Notes: a model not told the origin generated them from the letters alone. A stretch of DNA of 64,000 nucleotides from Enterocloster bolteae (GCF_002234575.2 NZ_CP022464.2:6506177-6570176); one strand, 5' to 3'; counted from the stretch's first letter, positions 8,898-18,026 are shown. Translations and numbers: made by a program.

Positions 8898-10787
8898 ATG
8901 GTTGGATGGCCAGAAATCCTTAAAAAGGAAAACCTGACAAGGGAAGAAAAAAAATGTATCTGCAACCGGCTCATGACCACGGAGAGCCACATGGAACAGC
9001 TGATACTGAAGCATTTCACAGAGGAGGATTTCCGCAGGGTCTGGATGCGCAAAATCGGCGGGGGCGTAATTGGAGGCAAGGCCTGCGGCCTGCTGGTTGC
9101 CAGGAAGCTGATTGAACTCAACATGCCGGAGTACGCAGGGCATGTGGAACCCCATAACTCCTTTTTCATCGGCACGGATGTTTTCTACCGGTATCTGGTA
9201 TATAACCGCTGTGCGGAGTTAAAGGCCAGACACCGTCTGGAAAAGGAACATTTTAAGGAGACCGAGGAACTGACCAAACGGCTGCGGGGCGGTTCTCTGC
9301 CCGAAGATATACGTGAAGAGCTGAGCGATATGCTGGACCACTACGGAACCACCCCAATCATTGTCCGTTCCAGCAGCATCATGGAGGACGGATACGGCAA
9401 TGCATTCTCCGGCAAATACGAATCTATCTTCTGTATGAACCAGGGCACCAAGGAGGAACGGATGGAGGAACTGGAGGAAGCCATCCGCCGCGTATACGCC
9501 AGCACCATGAACGAACAGGCCATTGAATACCGCAGGAAACGCCACCTGCTGGATGTGGATGAACAGATGGCCCTGCTGATTCAGCAGGTGGCCGGGCAGC
9601 AGTACGGCGACCTCTATATGCCGGTGGCTGCCGGTATGGGCTGTTCCTATAACCCTTATAAATGGATGGAGCACCTGAACCCGGAAGCAGGAATGCTGCG
9701 CATGGTCATGGGGCTGGGGACCAGGGCTGTGGAGAGGACGCCCGGCGATTACCCCCGTCTTATCGGCCTTGACAGGGCGCAGGCCAACTTAAGGACCACC
9801 CTGGCTGAACGCCACAAATTTTCTCAGCGCAAGGTGGATGTCCTGGATTTTGGAACCAAGTCTCTCTGCACCAAGTCCCTGGAAAAAATACTGGACCTTT
9901 TTCCCAAATGGCAGAAGAAAATGGTGCTGAGCAGGGATACGGACGCCGAGGACATGCTGGCCGAGCGCCATATATACAGAACCATCTATTTTGGGGACTG
10001 CCAGGGCCTGGTGGACAATCTGGAATTCATACGGATGATGCGCACCCTCATGAAGATGCTGGAGAAAGAATATGAACGCCCGGTGGATGTGGAGTTTGCC
10101 GTCACCAGTCCGGAGGAAGGCATGTGGAGGCTGAACCTGCTGCAATGCCGTCCCCTTCAGACCGCCAAATCCGAGCAGGTACATATACCGGACGGCGTGG
10201 ACCACGAATTTCTCTTTGACGTGCGCAGAACGTCCATGCGCCGGTCCAAGGAGGAACCCATCGACTACATTGTGTGGGTGGATCCCCAGAAATACTATGA
10301 ATACGAATATGCCAAGAAGCCGGACGTGGCCCGTTTAATCAGCCGCATCAACCAGCATTTTGAGGATACGGATAAGAAGCTGATGCTGCTGGTGCCCGGC
10401 CGCATCGGAACCTCGTCCCCTGAATTAGGCGTACCCGTGGTCTATGCGGAAATCAGCCAGTTCAGCGCCATCTGCGAGGTGGCTTACGGAAAGGCAGGCT
10501 ACCACCCGGATCTTTCCTACGGCAGCCACATGTTCCAGGACATGGTGGAGGCAGATGTGTATTACGGCGCCATCAATGACAACAGCAAGACCAGGCTGTA
10601 CCGCCCTGAACTCCTCACCAGATATCCTGAGGTGCTGAAGGATATTCTGCCCGGCGAATCCCAGGAACTGGCTGACATTGTAAAGATCCATGATGTAAGC
10701 CGGTCCGGTGCCACACTGACCCTGGATGCCCAGGAGGGCCGTGCGGTGTGCCGGATACGCGGGGAACAGCAGACTGCCGAGCGGTAA
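8898..10787 (+). CDS. PEP/pyruvate-binding domain protein (PPDK N-terminal domain only)
   Basis: 629 residues from MVGWPEIL, with AAGGGGGT 7 bases before the ATG. Residues about 55-200 carry the ATP-grasp-like PPDK_N/PEP-synthase nucleotide domain: GGGVIGGKACGL and the phosphate-binding TTPIIVRSSSIMEDGYGNAFSG; PVDVEFAV and LLQCRPLQT close that domain near residue 430. The last 200 residues are a poorly characterised tail with FDVRRTSMRRSKEEPID and KIHDVSRSGATLTLD. The swivelling phosphohistidine domain and the C-terminal PEP-binding barrel of full PEP synthase or pyruvate phosphate dikinase are absent, so it cannot run the whole reaction alone. It may be a partial kinase or a regulator. Reaction unknown. 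Confidence 0.75.
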   Translation: MVGWPEILKKENLTREEKKCICNRLMTTESHMEQLILKHFTEEDFRRVWMRKIGGGVIGGKACGLLVARKLIELNMPEYAGHVEPHNSFFIGTDVFYRYLVYNRCAELKARHRLEKEHFKETEELTKRLRGGSLPEDIREELSDMLDHYGTTPIIVRSSSIMEDGYGNAFSGKYESIFCMNQGTKEERMEELEEAIRRVYASTMNEQAIEYRRKRHLLDVDEQMALLIQQVAGQQYGDLYMPVAAGMGCSYNPYKWMEHLNPEAGMLRMVMGLGTRAVERTPGDYPRLIGLDRAQANLRTTLAERHKFSQRKVDVLDFGTKSLCTKSLEKILDLFPKWQKKMVLSRDTDAEDMLAERHIYRTIYFGDCQGLVDNLEFIRMMRTLMKMLEKEYERPVDVEFAVTSPEEGMWRLNLLQCRPLQTAKSEQVHIPDGVDHEFLFDVRRTSMRRSKEEPIDYIVWVDPQKYYEYEYAKKPDVARLISRINQHFEDTDKKLMLLVPGRIGTSSPELGVPVVYAEISQFSAICEVAYGKAGYHPDLSYGSHMFQDMVEADVYYGAINDNSKTRLYRPELLTRYPEVLKDILPGESQELADIVKIHDVSRSGATLTLDAQEGRAVCRIRGEQQTAER

Positions 10788-10826
10788 GGGGAATACAGCG
10801 CCCCATACAGCAGGCGGGAAACATGA

Positions 10827-10892
10827 GACATGATACCTGTATCATGTCAGACTGCAGATACATCGGTGCTCAGGACGCAAGTCCGGGCACCG
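10827..10892. other. Two tandem hairpins in the 440-bp gap before cotJA
   Basis: The first, 10827-10848, is a perfect 9-bp stem gacatgata / tatcatgtc with a CCTG tetraloop. The second, 10864-10892, has an outer CGGTGC/GCACCG stem and an inner GGAC-GCAA-GTCC hairpin. Neither has a clean U-run, but they probably end or stabilise the upstream transcript. The remaining 330 bases to cotJA are AT-rich; I see no gene there, only a weak sigma-E-like -10 (CATACTAAT near 11177) without a convincing -35. Confidence 0.4.
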
Positions 10893-11229
10893 AACTACTT
10901 TAACATAGCCTCATTTTTAAAAATTTTATGTTGAAAGGCAGGGACAATCAAACATTCATTTACTGCCAGTATTAGAAATTCTTGCTTCTGCGCTTGTTCT
11001 TAATCAATTCTAAATCAGGATTCACTCTATCTTTCTGCTGCCGATACAACCGGAAAAACATACTGCACGTTCAACTTTAGAAATACGGATTCAGCAAAAA
11101 ATCCCATTTAAAAACACTCCGACGATTTCTGGATATACTGACAGTTTTTAAATAACCTAAAAAAACGCATCAGGCTCATACTAATCATGAAGCCTGTACA
11201 AGGCCAATCAACAGAAAGGAGTGAATCAT

Positions 11230-11448
11230 ATGAATTTATGCAATTGCGACGCCAAAGTTCCTGCATCACAATGCGGGTGCAGCAAAGAGCTTCCCGCTCC
11301 CGGACCAGGAGTACAGCTGGCCATTGCCACTGTTCCCATGCAGCCCTGGGAAACACCTTATGAGCCATCCAAAGCCCTGAAACAGGGAACTATTTTTCCC
11401 TGCCTGGATCTGCCGTTTTTTATAGTAGGAGGTGAAAAAAATGCCTGA
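11230..11448 (+). CDS. cotJA: Spore coat protein CotJA
   Basis: 72-residue protein from MNLCNCDAK; AAAGGAG lies 8 bases before this ATG, while the upstream in-frame GTG at 11221 overlaps that ribosome site. The core VPMQPWETPYEPSKALKQGTIFPCLDLPFF is the CotJA domain. The N-terminal segment before it is cysteine-rich (CNCDAKVPASQCGCSK), which may cross-link or bind metal. First gene of cotJABC, overlapping cotJB by 8 bases. CotJ proteins belong to the inner coat of Bacillus and Clostridium spores, so expression is expected in the mother cell during sporulation. Confidence 0.9.
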   Translation: MNLCNCDAKVPASQCGCSKELPAPGPGVQLAIATVPMQPWETPYEPSKALKQGTIFPCLDLPFFIVGGEKNA

Positions 11449-11737
11449 CCGCTGCCAGCTGCTTCAGCAGATTAATGAGATAAGTTTTGTTGTCAATGAC
11501 CTGAACCTGTATCTGGATACCCACCCAACAGACGGCCAGGCATTAGACGCGTTCAGCCAGGCCATGGCCCAGAGAAAACAGCTTCTGGATTCCTTTGCCA
11601 AGGAATATGAACCCCTTACCCTGAACTGTGTCTGCCCTGAAACCAATAACAAGTCCGAATCCCATACCAAGTATCCCGGCCAGAAGCATTTTACCTGGTC
11701 AGACGGACCTCTGCCATGGGACTGCCCGGAACATTAA
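11441..11737 (+). CDS. cotJB: Spore coat protein CotJB
   Basis: 98 residues from MPDRCQLLQQINEISFVVNDLNLYLDTHPTD. The helical N-terminal region (LDTHPTDGQALDAFSQAMAQRKQLLDSFAKEYEPLT) and the closing FTWSDGPLPWDCPE identify the CotJB family. The ATG at 11441 lies 8 bases after AGGAGG and overlaps the end of cotJA, indicating translational coupling. It has an insert rich in polar residues (PETNNKSESHTKYPGQ) between the two conserved parts. Structural coat protein co-assembled with CotJC. Confidence 0.9.
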   Translation: MPDRCQLLQQINEISFVVNDLNLYLDTHPTDGQALDAFSQAMAQRKQLLDSFAKEYEPLTLNCVCPETNNKSESHTKYPGQKHFTWSDGPLPWDCPEH

Positions 11738-11756
11738 AATAAGGAGGTGTCTGACC

Positions 11757-12374
11757 ATGTGGACTTATGAAAAACGGTTACAATTTCCCGTAAAAATTAC
11801 CCAGACCTGTCCCAAGACAGCGTCCCTGATTATCAGCCAGTTCGGCGGTCCTGACGGCGAATTAGCTGCTTCCATGCGTTATCTTTCCCAGCGTTACACT
11901 ATGCCATGCAAGGAAGTGGGCGGACTGCTGACAGATATTGGCACAGAAGAGCTTGCCCATCTGGAAATGATCTGCGCCATTATCTATCAGCTGACCAAGA
12001 ATCTGACCCCGGAACAGGCCAAGACAGCAGGCTTTGACGCCTATTATATCGACCACACCACGGCTCTTTGGCCTACGGCTGCTGCAGGTGTTCCCTTTAA
12101 TGCCTGCGAATTCCAGTCCAAAGGCGATGCCATCACAGACCTTCATGAGGACCTGGCGGCAGAACAGAAGGCCAGGACCACGTATGACAACCTGATCCGC
12201 ATTATTGAAAACCCGGAGGTAAGAGAACCCCTTAAATTCCTCCGGGCCAGGGAAGTCGTGCATTTCCAGCGTTTCGGGGAGGCGCTGGAAAAGATAAAGT
12301 CCAAGCTGGATGAAAAGAATTTTTACTACTTCAATCCTGAGTTTGATAAGCAGTTTGTACAGAACCAGAAATAA
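11757..12374 (+). CDS. cotJC: Spore coat manganese-catalase-family protein CotJC
   Basis: 205 residues from MWTYEKRLQFPVKI; AAGGAGG sits 10 bases before the ATG, and the frame upstream to 11628 overlaps cotJB and is rejected. Dimanganese catalase ligands are visible in GTEELAHLEMI (Glu and His of one helix) and in DLAAEQKARTTYDN / REVVHFQRFGE of the second helix pair. Such coat catalases protect the spore against peroxide, and the family is also a coat scaffold. Third gene of cotJABC, 19 bases after cotJB. Confidence 0.93.
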   Translation: MWTYEKRLQFPVKITQTCPKTASLIISQFGGPDGELAASMRYLSQRYTMPCKEVGGLLTDIGTEELAHLEMICAIIYQLTKNLTPEQAKTAGFDAYYIDHTTALWPTAAAGVPFNACEFQSKGDAITDLHEDLAAEQKARTTYDNLIRIIENPEVREPLKFLRAREVVHFQRFGEALEKIKSKLDEKNFYYFNPEFDKQFVQNQK

Positions 12375-12454
12375 AAGATAAAACACGACGCTGCCTCGCA
12401 TGCTGAACTGTATGCGGAGCAGCGGACTACATACACCAACTTTGGAGGTTTTAC

Positions 12455-13795
12455 GTGATTAACTCAACTGACACTCAAAGGGATTCCTGGAAAACAAATT
12501 GGGGATTTATCCTGTCCTGCATCGGTTCCGCCGTTGGAATGGGCAATATATGGATGTTTCCCGCCAGAGTCTCCAAATACGGCGGCGGAACCTTTCTGCT
12601 TCCCTATTTCCTCTTTGTCATTATGATAGGCCTTTCCGGCGTTATCGGGGAAATGGCATTCGGCCGCGCCGCCCGCTCCGGACCTATAGGCGCCTTTGGC
12701 CAGGCCATGGCCAGCAGGGGAAAAGGACGGCGTCTGGGAGAAGCCATCGGATATATCCCGGTTCTGGGCTCCCTGTCCCTGGCTATCGGATACTCTGTCA
12801 TCGTGGGCTGGATCCTCCGCTACAGCGCGGGTTCTCTGACCGGCACTACACTGGCTCCCGGCGATGTGGACGGCTTTGCCCTTGCTTTTAGTTCCATGGC
12901 CGGATCCTTCGGAAATAATTTCTGGCAGACTGTTGGACTGGTTATCACCTTTATCATCATGGTACTGGGCATATCCGGCGGTATTGAAAAAATCAACAAA
13001 ATAATCATGCCCCTATTCTTCCTCTTGTTCCTGGGACTGGCTGTCTACATGGCGTTCCAGCCCTCTGCCGCGGATGGATACCGCTATATCTTCCGGATTG
13101 ACCTTAAAGGCCTGGCAGATCCCATGACATGGGTATTCGCCCTGGGACAGGCGTTCTTCTCACTGTCACTGGCAGGAAACGGCACCTTAATCTACGGCTC
13201 CTATCTGGATGACCGGGAGGATGTGACCAATGCAGCATGGAAGGTAGCCCTTTTTGACACCCTGGCAGCCCTGCTTGCTGCTCTTGTCATCATCCCGGCC
13301 ATGGCAACTGCGGGTTCCGGGCTGGATGAAGGCGGACCCGGACTGATTTTCATTTACCTTCCCAACCTTTTTAAATCCATGCCCGGAAGCCGTGTCCTGG
13401 TTATCGTGTTCTTCACAGCCGTACTGTTTGCCGGGATCTCCTCCCTGATTAATCTGTTCGAGGCCCCCATTGCCGCTTTACAGCAGCAGTTTAAACTCAG
13501 CCGCAGGACATCTGTCTCCGTAATAACGGCTGCCGCCCTGGCCATCGGACTGTGCATCCAGGGCATTGTATCCGGGTGGATGGATTTTGTATCCATCTAT
13601 ATCTGCCCTCTTGGAGCAGGTTTGGCCGGTATCATGTTTTTCTGGGTATTTGGATCGGACTATGCGAAAAAAGAAGTGGAAAAAGGCCGTCTGCGTCCCA
13701 TAGGACCCTGGTTTTCTTTCATGACATCCTATCTGTTCTGCGGTTTAACGGCGGCGGTCTTTGTTTTGGGAATTGTATTTGGAGGAATCGGGTAG
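12455..13795 (+). CDS. Sodium-dependent transporter, NSS (SNF) family
   Basis: 446-residue membrane protein with a GTG start 6 bases after GGAGG. The first helix carries the NSS signature FILSCIGSAVGMGNIWMFP (unwound Gly-rich sodium and substrate site). About eleven further hydrophobic segments follow, consistent with the shorter bacterial 11-12-helix members related to LeuT, TnaT and MhsT. It probably imports an amino acid with sodium; the substrate cannot be read from sequence. It stands alone: cotJC ends 80 bases earlier, with an imperfect GC-rich hairpin (about 12390-12423) between, and a good terminator follows. Confidence 0.9.
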   Translation: MINSTDTQRDSWKTNWGFILSCIGSAVGMGNIWMFPARVSKYGGGTFLLPYFLFVIMIGLSGVIGEMAFGRAARSGPIGAFGQAMASRGKGRRLGEAIGYIPVLGSLSLAIGYSVIVGWILRYSAGSLTGTTLAPGDVDGFALAFSSMAGSFGNNFWQTVGLVITFIIMVLGISGGIEKINKIIMPLFFLLFLGLAVYMAFQPSAADGYRYIFRIDLKGLADPMTWVFALGQAFFSLSLAGNGTLIYGSYLDDREDVTNAAWKVALFDTLAALLAALVIIPAMATAGSGLDEGGPGLIFIYLPNLFKSMPGSRVLVIVFFTAVLFAGISSLINLFEAPIAALQQQFKLSRRTSVSVITAAALAIGLCIQGIVSGWMDFVSIYICPLGAGLAGIMFFWVFGSDYAKKEVEKGRLRPIGPWFSFMTSYLFCGLTAAVFVLGIVFGGIG

Positions 13796-13819
13796 TATAA
13801 TTATACCAATGATACATGT

Positions 13820-13860
13820 GATTCCCTGTCATTCGCAAACTGACAGGGAGTCTTCTTTTA
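13820..13860 (+). terminator. Terminator after the NSS transporter
   Basis: 12-bp stem gattccctgtca / tgacagggagtc (one G-U pair) with a 9-base loop, then TTCTTTTA. It separates the NSS gene from the MATE gene, whose ribosome site begins immediately after. Confidence 0.8.
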
Positions 13861-13882
13861 TTTACGAAAGACGAGGTAGCTT

Positions 13883-15286
13883 ATGAAATCTTCATCAACT
13901 CAAGAAAATCCACTGGGTATTCTGCCCGTGAACCAGCTTTTGGCCCGGTTTGCCATACCCAGCATCATAGCCATGCTGGTCAGCGCCCTGTATAACATTG
14001 TAGACCAGTTTTACATAGGAAGAAGCGTGGGTATGCTGGGAAATGCTGCCACCAACGTGGCCTTTCCCCTTACCATCACCTGTACTGCCATCTCCCTGAT
14101 GTGCGGCATCGGCGGGGCTGCCAATTTTAATCTGTCCCTTGGCAGCGGCGAAAAAGAGGAAGCCACACGCTATGCAGGCAACGCTGTATTTATGCTGGCT
14201 GCCATTGGAATCCTCCTATGTCTCACGGTCAGGCTTTTCCTGAAACCGCTTATGATTGTATTTGGGGCCACTCCGGATGTTCTGGACTATTCACTGACCT
14301 ATACCGGCATCACGTCCCTTGGATTTCCATTCCTTATCCTGACCACAGGCGGCTCCAACCTGATCCGCGCAGACGGCAGTCCCCGTTTTTCCATGATGTG
14401 TACTCTCACGGGCGCCGTCCTCAATACCATACTGGACCCGTTGTTTATCTTCGGCTTCCACATGGGGATGGCGGGGGCCGCACTGGCTACCATCATCGGG
14501 CAGATCATATCCGGCATCATGGTCATTGTATACCTGACCCGGTTTAAGACAGTGCGCCTGTCCCTGGGCTCTCTTGTGCCTGTTCCATCCCATATGAAGG
14601 CCATTGCCGCCCTGGGTATGGCCCCCTTCTTTAACCAGATGGCCATGATGGTGGTACAGATTGTAATGAACAACATCCTTCGCTATTACGGAGCCCAATC
14701 CCACTATGGAAGTGAGATTCCCCTGGCCTGCGCAGGCATCATAACCAAGGTGAACATGATATTCTTCTCCCTGGTCATCGGTCTGTCCCAGGGATTACAG
14801 CCTATTGTCAGCTTTAACTACGGCGCCAGGAAATTCAGGCGGGTCCGAGAGGCTTATCTGAAAGCTGTGCTCATCGCAACCATGATTTCCACCCTGTCCT
14901 TCCTGTGCTTCCAGCTGATACCCAGGCAAATCATCGGCATCTTTGGCTCAGGCAGCGAGGAATACTTTCACTTTGCGGAACAATACTTCCGCATATTCCT
15001 GTTCTTCACATTTTTAAACGGGCTCCAGCCTATCACGGCTAATTACTTTACGTCCATCGGAAAGGCGGCAAAGGGTATCTTCATCTCCCTTACCAGGCAG
15101 ATTATCTTCCTTCTGCCCCTGATTGTGGTCCTTCCCATGTTCCTCGGCATTGAGGGCGTGATGTACTCTGCACCGGTTGCTGATTTAATGGCTGCCCTCC
15201 TGGCCCTGGTATTTGTTACCAGGGAGCTTCGCAGAATGCGGGGTATGGAAGAAGAGATGAACTGCGGGGCGGAGACGGCGGACTAA
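13883..15286 (+). CDS. MATE-family multidrug/toxin efflux transporter
   Basis: 467 residues with about twelve hydrophobic segments arranged as two homologous halves. The N-terminal NPLGILPVNQLLARFAIPSIIAMLVSALYNIVDQFYIGRSVG and the repeat motifs GIGGAANFNLSLGSGEKEEA and SQGLQPIVSFNYGARK are typical of bacterial MATE (MepA/NorM-like) proteins, which export cationic compounds using a sodium or proton gradient. The ATG follows GAGGTAGCTT. It converges with the kinase gene of the PTS operon, with a tandem repeat in the 90 bases between them. Confidence 0.92.
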   Translation: MKSSSTQENPLGILPVNQLLARFAIPSIIAMLVSALYNIVDQFYIGRSVGMLGNAATNVAFPLTITCTAISLMCGIGGAANFNLSLGSGEKEEATRYAGNAVFMLAAIGILLCLTVRLFLKPLMIVFGATPDVLDYSLTYTGITSLGFPFLILTTGGSNLIRADGSPRFSMMCTLTGAVLNTILDPLFIFGFHMGMAGAALATIIGQIISGIMVIVYLTRFKTVRLSLGSLVPVPSHMKAIAALGMAPFFNQMAMMVVQIVMNNILRYYGAQSHYGSEIPLACAGIITKVNMIFFSLVIGLSQGLQPIVSFNYGARKFRRVREAYLKAVLIATMISTLSFLCFQLIPRQIIGIFGSGSEEYFHFAEQYFRIFLFFTFLNGLQPITANYFTSIGKAAKGIFISLTRQIIFLLPLIVVLPMFLGIEGVMYSAPVADLMAALLALVFVTRELRRMRGMEEEMNCGAETAD

Positions 15287-15291
15287 TCGCA

Positions 15292-15370
15292 GCCTGACGG
15301 ATTGGCGGCCTGGCGGATTGGCGGCCTGGCGAATTGGCAGCCTGACAGATTGGCGGCCTGACGCATTAAG
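15292..15370. repeat. 16-bp tandem repeat, five units
   Basis: Five head-to-tail copies of gcctgacggattggcg, at 15292-15307, 15308-15323, 15324-15339, 15340-15355 and a partial one to 15370, each differing at 1-4 bases. The array fills the space between two convergent genes, beginning 6 bases after the MATE stop codon and ending 7 bases before the kinase stop. No terminator hairpin is visible here. Confidence 0.85.
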
Positions 15371-15376
15371 GGCGGC

Positions 15377-16609
15377 TCAGATGTCCCTTGCAGCCCGGAT
15401 AAAGAAATCCTCCTGGCCGAAATTGCCGGACTTAAGAATCAGCTCCATCCCTTCCTGTTCCGCAGGATACATAACCGGAACCCCCGGAGCAATGGACCGT
15501 CCGATATGAAAGGTGTGCATTTCCAGCTTCTGCATAACGGCGCCTGACGTCTCCCCTCCTGCTGCTATGATTCTTTTTCTTCCAGATTCCAAGGCATAGG
15601 CGGCTGTTCCGGCCAATAGTTCCTCGTTATAATGTTCCAGTGGCGGATATGACTCCCTCCACTCTGCTTTTATACGATTTACCTCATCAGGCGGCGCTGA
15701 AGTGTACACCAGCGCTGCCTGATCTTTATTTTCTTCCAGGAATGCCCTGATGTGTTCCATTGTCTGGATGCCCTGCACAAACCGGAGGGGATGGATACGC
15801 AAAGAAGCACCGCCCTTTGACTCATAATACCTGATTTGTGTCCTGGTAGCCTCAGAACAGCTTCCAGCCAGTATGACAGGAGCCGCACAACGGGACGGTG
15901 TGAGAACACTCCTCTCCTCATCCGGTTCCCATGTACGGGCAATCATCCTGAGCAGACCGGATCCGCCTGACAAAAGCGGAAGATTCCCGTATTGTTTAGC
16001 AATCATTCTCCCGTGCTTCTCTTCATAATAATCCGGGATCAGGTAATAATGCCCTGGTTTCTCGTAAGGCCTGAACCCCCGTTCCAGTTCACCTGCCCCC
16101 AGGTTAAAGCAGGGGTAGCGGCTCTGCCTCTCCATCAGGTACTTTAGCCTGGAATCCCTCATTGGGTTCAGAGGGTGATCCTTCATCGGACTATCTTCCA
16201 GCAGTACTCCATTGACATACAGCTTACCATCCTTCACGCTTCTTCCATTTTCCAGCAGAGCAGGGCATAAAAGCGTGTACGGTATGTCCCACCGTTCTAG
16301 GGCTGCATCCAGAACCGGGCCTATGTTTCCATTTTCCGTGGAATCAAAGGTGGAACAATATTTAAAATACAGCATACGTGCCCCATGGGCCTTCAGCCAG
16401 GAAAAGGCAGCCATGCTCCGGTCCACCGCCTCGCCGGGAGGACAGGTTCTGGTTTTCAGTGCTATGACCACTGCCTGGGCTTCCAAGATATCCTCATCCT
16501 CCCTCTCAGGTATCCCGTTGCTGAGTATCACATTTGCGCCTCCTGCCTGAAGAAAGGAGGCGGCATCGCTGGCCCCTGTGAAATCATCTGCCACACATCC
16601 TAATATCAT
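15377..16609 (-). CDS. Four-carbon acid sugar kinase family protein (formerly DUF1537)
   Basis: 410 residues. The N-terminal substrate domain starts with MILGCVADDFTGASDAASFL, the family signature; FKYCSTFDSTENGNIGPVLDA follows. The C-terminal nucleotide-binding domain ends with IIAAGGETSGAVMQKLEMHTFHIGRSIAPGVPVMYP. Characterised members (OtnK, DtnK, LtnK) phosphorylate 3-oxo-tetronate, D-threonate or related C4 acid sugars. It is the last gene of a seven-gene operon with an aldolase and a racemase-fold protein, which fits an acid-sugar pathway. AGAGG lies 6 bases before the ATG. The exact substrate is not determined by sequence. Confidence 0.85.
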   Translation of the reverse strand: MILGCVADDFTGASDAASFLQAGGANVILSNGIPEREDEDILEAQAVVIALKTRTCPPGEAVDRSMAAFSWLKAHGARMLYFKYCSTFDSTENGNIGPVLDAALERWDIPYTLLCPALLENGRSVKDGKLYVNGVLLEDSPMKDHPLNPMRDSRLKYLMERQSRYPCFNLGAGELERGFRPYEKPGHYYLIPDYYEEKHGRMIAKQYGNLPLLSGGSGLLRMIARTWEPDEERSVLTPSRCAAPVILAGSCSEATRTQIRYYESKGGASLRIHPLRFVQGIQTMEHIRAFLEENKDQAALVYTSAPPDEVNRIKAEWRESYPPLEHYNEELLAGTAAYALESGRKRIIAAGGETSGAVMQKLEMHTFHIGRSIAPGVPVMYPAEQEGMELILKSGNFGQEDFFIRAARDI

Positions 16610-16622
16610 ACTTTAACCTCTC

Positions 16623-17285
16623 TTATAAACCCTTTAACGCCTTGGCGGCTGCCTCCACACCTGAATCCATGCTGCTCAGGATTGGTTTTGTGATATCTGC
16701 CAGACATGGAATCAATACGCTCATGCTGGCCTGTGCCAGGACCAGAACATCATACTGTTTCCCCGTATCCCGAATCAGCGCTTCCAGTATCTGATTATGC
16801 TTTTCCTGATTCTTCTCCACTGTCAGCGCTTCAAACGCATCGGAAGCCAAATAGGAATCCACCACAACCTTCTTTTTCTCTGCTTCTGCAATATGGCTTA
16901 TGAGCCTCGCACTTGGCTCCAGCGTGGTTTTCACCGTGCCGTATACAGCTATTTTTTCACCCTTTTCCACTGCACTGCGGGCCATTGGTTCATCAATTTT
17001 AAGGTAAGGAATCTTTAAAAGGGGTCTTATGACATCCACTCCCTCCCCCACCGAGGAACAGGCGTTAAGAATCAGCTCTGCTCCCCAGTCCTGTGCCTCA
17101 AGAGCATATGTTAAAAGCCGCCTGGTAACCTCCTTTGTCAGCATTCCTTCCTTTTTCACATCATTTAAAAGACTATCATCCACAATGTTCATCACCTCGG
17201 CGTCCGGTACCAGCGCCTTAAGCCTGCTGTTGATGCCGTCGCAGGTAACAACTGTGGTATGGATTACCGCAACCTTTCTTTCCAT
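16623..17285 (-). CDS. Asp/Glu racemase superfamily protein, second catalytic cysteine missing
   Basis: 220 residues of the Asp/Glu/hydantoin racemase fold: VAVIHTTVVTCDGINSRL at the N-terminus and the first cysteine motif ILNACSSVGEG (about Cys87). In two-cysteine racemases the second half carries a cysteine in a VLxC context; here the equivalent segment reads VLVLAQASMSVLIP, with alanine at the expected place. It may therefore act as an epimerase or isomerase with altered chemistry, or a lyase. It sits between aldolase and kinase genes with 13-15-base gaps, so it probably belongs to the same acid-sugar pathway. AGGAGG precedes the ATG. Confidence 0.75.
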   Translation of the reverse strand: MERKVAVIHTTVVTCDGINSRLKALVPDAEVMNIVDDSLLNDVKKEGMLTKEVTRRLLTYALEAQDWGAELILNACSSVGEGVDVIRPLLKIPYLKIDEPMARSAVEKGEKIAVYGTVKTTLEPSARLISHIAEAEKKKVVVDSYLASDAFEALTVEKNQEKHNQILEALIRDTGKQYDVLVLAQASMSVLIPCLADITKPILSSMDSGVEAAAKALKGL

Positions 17286-17300
17286 ATGCCCCTCCTGATT

Positions 17301-17981
17301 CTATAAAACTACATTTCTTCTTACCAGCGACTTTTTCTTTGCCATTTCCATATAATCCTCAGGCAGTTTCCTTACCTGGCGCCCTGCCCCCAGGATTGCC
17401 AGATACATTTCACAGGCCCTCTCCACATTGTCGCTGGATATCATGGCATCTTCCATGGTAAGACCTGTGCCGATGGCGCCATGGCTGGCCATGAGCAGGC
17501 CTGCGTTTGTCCCAATGGTATTCCTTACATGCGCTGCCAGCTCACCGGATCCTGGAGGTGCAAACGGGGCCACCAGTATCTCCCCGCCCAGATACACCAC
17601 GCCCTCAATGTCAATGACCGGCACCTTCTCAACACCGTCCATGGCGCTGACAGCCGTGGCAAATTTGGAGTGTGTGTGCACGATGCAGTTAACCTCCGGT
17701 CTTTCCTTATAAATACCCAAATGCATGGAAAATTCAATGGAAGGCTTATAGGGTCCCGACACCACATTTCCATCCATATCCCCCACAGCCAGGTCCTCCG
17801 GCTTCATCGTGAGATACGGTCTGGCTGACGGGGTAATGACAAACAATGGTTCTCCCTCCACCCTGGCGCTGATATTGCCTGCTGTACCCAATGCATACCC
17901 CTTGTCCACCATGGTCCTGCATCCCCACATGACCTGCTCTTTTGCTTTTTGTATTGCTCTTTGTATTGTTTCCTGTGACAT
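17301..17981 (-). CDS. Class II aldolase/adducin family protein
   Basis: 226-residue zinc-dependent aldolase of the L-fuculose-phosphate / OtnC type. Visible features: GTAGNISARV (phosphate-binding loop), SARPYLTMKPEDLAVGD, the catalytic acid in KPSIEFSMHLGIY, the metal histidines in CIVHTHSKFATAVS, and a third histidine in LLMASHGAIG. With a DUF1537-type kinase in the same operon, the closest characterised role is 3-oxo-tetronate-4-phosphate decarboxylase (OtnC) giving a triose phosphate. The context also allows simple aldol cleavage of a phosphorylated sugar. AGGGGAG lies 9 bases before the ATG. Confidence 0.85.
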   Translation of the reverse strand: MSQETIQRAIQKAKEQVMWGCRTMVDKGYALGTAGNISARVEGEPLFVITPSARPYLTMKPEDLAVGDMDGNVVSGPYKPSIEFSMHLGIYKERPEVNCIVHTHSKFATAVSAMDGVEKVPVIDIEGVVYLGGEILVAPFAPPGSGELAAHVRNTIGTNAGLLMASHGAIGTGLTMEDAMISSDNVERACEMYLAILGAGRQVRKLPEDYMEMAKKKSLVRRNVVL

Positions 17982-18026
17982 ATGATTTTCTCCCCTCTGG
18001 TTCCTATTATTTTAAGCGCTGTTAAT

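Noticed and set aside
11157..11185. Sigma-E promoter for cotJABC
   Set aside because: A CATACTAAT -10-like element is present but no acceptable -35 at the right distance, so it is not listed as a feature.
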